Positions 5,158 to 6,210 of a stretch of 6,210 nt of DNA are shown piece by piece (within the stretch, counting starts at the first letter, position 1; each line of letters starts with the position of its first letter). The translations under genes and the position numbers were made by a program. The stretch is taken from assembly GCA_937957775.1 (NCBI GenBank), contig CALFXV010000148.1, positions 1 through 6,210 of the forward strand. Direction: 5' to 3'. The DNA comes from an uncultured Methylotenera sp. (GTDB taxonomy: Bacteria; Pseudomonadota; Gammaproteobacteria; Burkholderiales; Methylophilaceae). The notes under the pieces were generated by a model. That model was not told the origin of the DNA and made no database searches. It saw only the letters and a program-made list of their open reading frames with translations.

Positions 5158-5233
5158 GGTGGTGAAAGAGGGACTTGAACCCTCGACCCCAGGATTATGA
5201 ATCCTGTGCTCTAACCAGCTGAGCTACATCACC
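5157..5233 (-). tRNA. tRNA with anticodon CAU, elongator tRNA-Met
   Basis: A full 77-base cloverleaf including an encoded CCA. Parts in order: acceptor GGTGATG, D-arm GCTC/GAGC, anticodon arm CAGGA-TTCATAA-TCCTG with anticodon CAT, variable loop GGGTC, T-arm GAGGG-TTCAAGT-CCCTC, acceptor 3' strand TTTCACC, discriminator A and CCA. It lacks the initiator marks (unpaired first base, GGG/CCC anticodon stem). The D-arm, GAGCACA and GGGTC variable loop resemble Escherichia coli elongator tRNA-Met more than tRNA-Ile2(CAU), so Met is preferred, but a lysidine-modified Ile tRNA is not fully excluded. Oddity: acceptor pair 6-67 is T-T and 7-66 is G-T, so the lower acceptor stem is weak. Confidence 0.93.
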
Positions 5234-5277
5234 AGGTAAACCGGTTTTTTATTGCTTAAAACGCAAACAAGGGCGCA

Positions 5278-5306
5278 ATTCTATTGTTTTAGGCGGGGCT
5301 TGTCAA
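5278..5306 (-). promoter_or_regulatory. Near-consensus sigma-70 promoter of the tRNA-Met gene
   Basis: On the - strand TTGACA (5301-5306, perfect -35) and TAGAAT (5278-5283, 5 of 6) have the ideal 17-base spacer. The -10 is followed by the GC-rich discriminator TGCGCCC, typical of stable-RNA promoters under stringent (ppGpp/DksA) control. The -35 starts 13 bases after the ychF stop. The expected start is near 5271, leaving a leader of roughly 37 bases before the tRNA. Confidence 0.85.
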
Positions 5307-5319
5307 AAATAGTTTCGCC

Positions 5320-6210
5320 TTAGACGTTAAAACGGAAGTGCATCACGTCGCCATCTTGCACGATGTATTCTTTGCCTTCTAAGCGCATTTTGCCTGCTTC
5401 TTTTGCGCCTTGTTCGCCTTTGTTTTTAACGAACTCGTCGTATTGAATCACTTCGGCACGAATGAAGCCGCGTTCAAAGTCGGTGTGGATCACGCCGGCC
5501 GCTTGCGGTGCCGTGGCGCCTTTTTTAACGGTCCACGCGCGCACTTCTTGCACGCCAGCGGTGAAGTAGGTTTGCAAGCCGAGTAGGGCGTAGGCCGCGC
5601 GGATCACGCGGTTTAAGCCCGGTTCGTCTTGGCCTAGTTCGGCTAAGAATAGCGATTTGTCGTCGTCGTCCAATTCGGAGATTTCCGATTCGATTTTGGC
5701 GCAGATGGCCACCACTGGGGCATGCTCGGCTTTGCCTAAATCCACTACTTTTTGCAGCAAGGGGTTGTTTTCAAAACCGCTCTCGTCGACGTTGGCTAAG
5801 TACATCACCGGTTTCACGGTGATTAAACAAAGCGGTTTTAATAGGCTTAATTCGTCGTTATCCAAGCCCAGCGTGCGCACGGCTTTGGCTTCGTTTAGGC
5901 CAGGCAAGATTTTGTCCAACACGGCCATTAATGCGATGGCATCTTTGTCGCCGCTTTTGGCTTTTTTGCCTTCGCGTTGCATGGTCTTTTCCACGGTTTC
6001 CATGTCGGCCAAAGCCAACTCGGTGTTGATCACTTCAATGTCGGACAGCGGGTCAATTTTGTTTGATACGTGGATCACGTTGCTGTCTTCAAAGCAGCGC
6101 ACCACGTGGGCAATGGCATCGGTTTCGCGGATGTTGGCCAAGAATTTATTGCCCAAGCCTTCGCCTTTGGATGCGCCTGCTACTAGGCCGGCAATGTCGA
6201 CCATCTCAAC
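5320..6210 (-). CDS. ychF: Redox-regulated ATPase YchF (Obg/OLA1 family), N-terminus outside window
   Basis: YchF/OLA1 is a universally conserved TRAFAC P-loop NTPase that prefers ATP to GTP and associates with ribosomes. The frame is open to the right edge, giving 296 visible residues of about 363; the ATG at 6204 is internal, lying in the VEMVDIAGL motif. Visible: G3 (DIAGL) followed by [15 protein letters not shown]; the family segment [20 protein letters not shown]; the coiled-coil region around [20 protein letters not shown]; the altered G4 NVDE (NxxE in place of NKxD, the basis of the ATP preference); ICAKIESEI as G5; and the C-terminal TGS domain from about [13 protein letters not shown] to [10 protein letters not shown]. 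The Walker A motif is off the window. pth commonly precedes ychF but cannot be seen. No terminator separates ychF from the tRNA promoter, so read-through is possible. Confidence 0.97.
   Translation of the reverse strand, partial: VEMVDIAGLVAGASKGEGLGNKFLANIRETDAIAHVVRCFEDSNVIHVSNKIDPLSDIEVINTELALADMETVEKTMQREGKKAKSGDKDAIALMAVLDKILPGLNEAKAVRTLGLDNDELSLLKPLCLITVKPVMYLANVDESGFENNPLLQKVVDLGKAEHAPVVAICAKIESEISELDDDDKSLFLAELGQDEPGLNRVIRAAYALLGLQTYFTAGVQEVRAWTVKKGATAPQAAGVIHTDFERGFIRAEVIQYDEFVKNKGEQGAKEAGKMRLEGKEYIVQDGDVMHFRFNV

Overview
The window looks like chromosomal DNA of a Gram-negative proteobacterium. Moderate GC, outer-membrane and periplasmic proteins, a UmuC with a C-terminal DUF4113-type tail and a PQQ precursor peptide fit a betaproteobacterium; a methylotroph (Methylophilaceae-like) is my best guess, by inference only. 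No phage, transposon or CRISPR signal is visible.

Layout, left to right. The 3' part of umuC (error-prone polymerase) enters from the left edge on the + strand. A ~200-base spacer with three copies of a 13-base repeat leads to a 23-codon pqqA, which has a good ribosome site and ends in a symmetric intrinsic terminator; no pqqB-E lies alongside. Convergent to it (- strand) is a small exported protein. Divergent from that is a DCC-family (DUF393) thiol oxidoreductase, followed by an exported trypsin-like protease with a TPR tail (+ strand).

The - strand then carries a 53-codon peptide gene ending in Cys-Asp-Cys-Val, a BBP2/OmpL-like porin, and a 58-codon basic protein with its own likely promoter. 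Next come a bidirectional terminator, a tRNA with anticodon CAU (elongator Met) driven by a near-consensus promoter with a GC-rich discriminator, and the C-terminal ~296 residues of the ATPase YchF, running off the right edge.

The genes do not form one pathway. The most unusual items are the very short genes (pqqA, the CDCV peptide, the basic 58-mer), the repeats before pqqA, a strong + strand terminator placed so that the protease 3' UTR would be antisense to the peptide gene, and an acceptor-stem mismatch in the tRNA.
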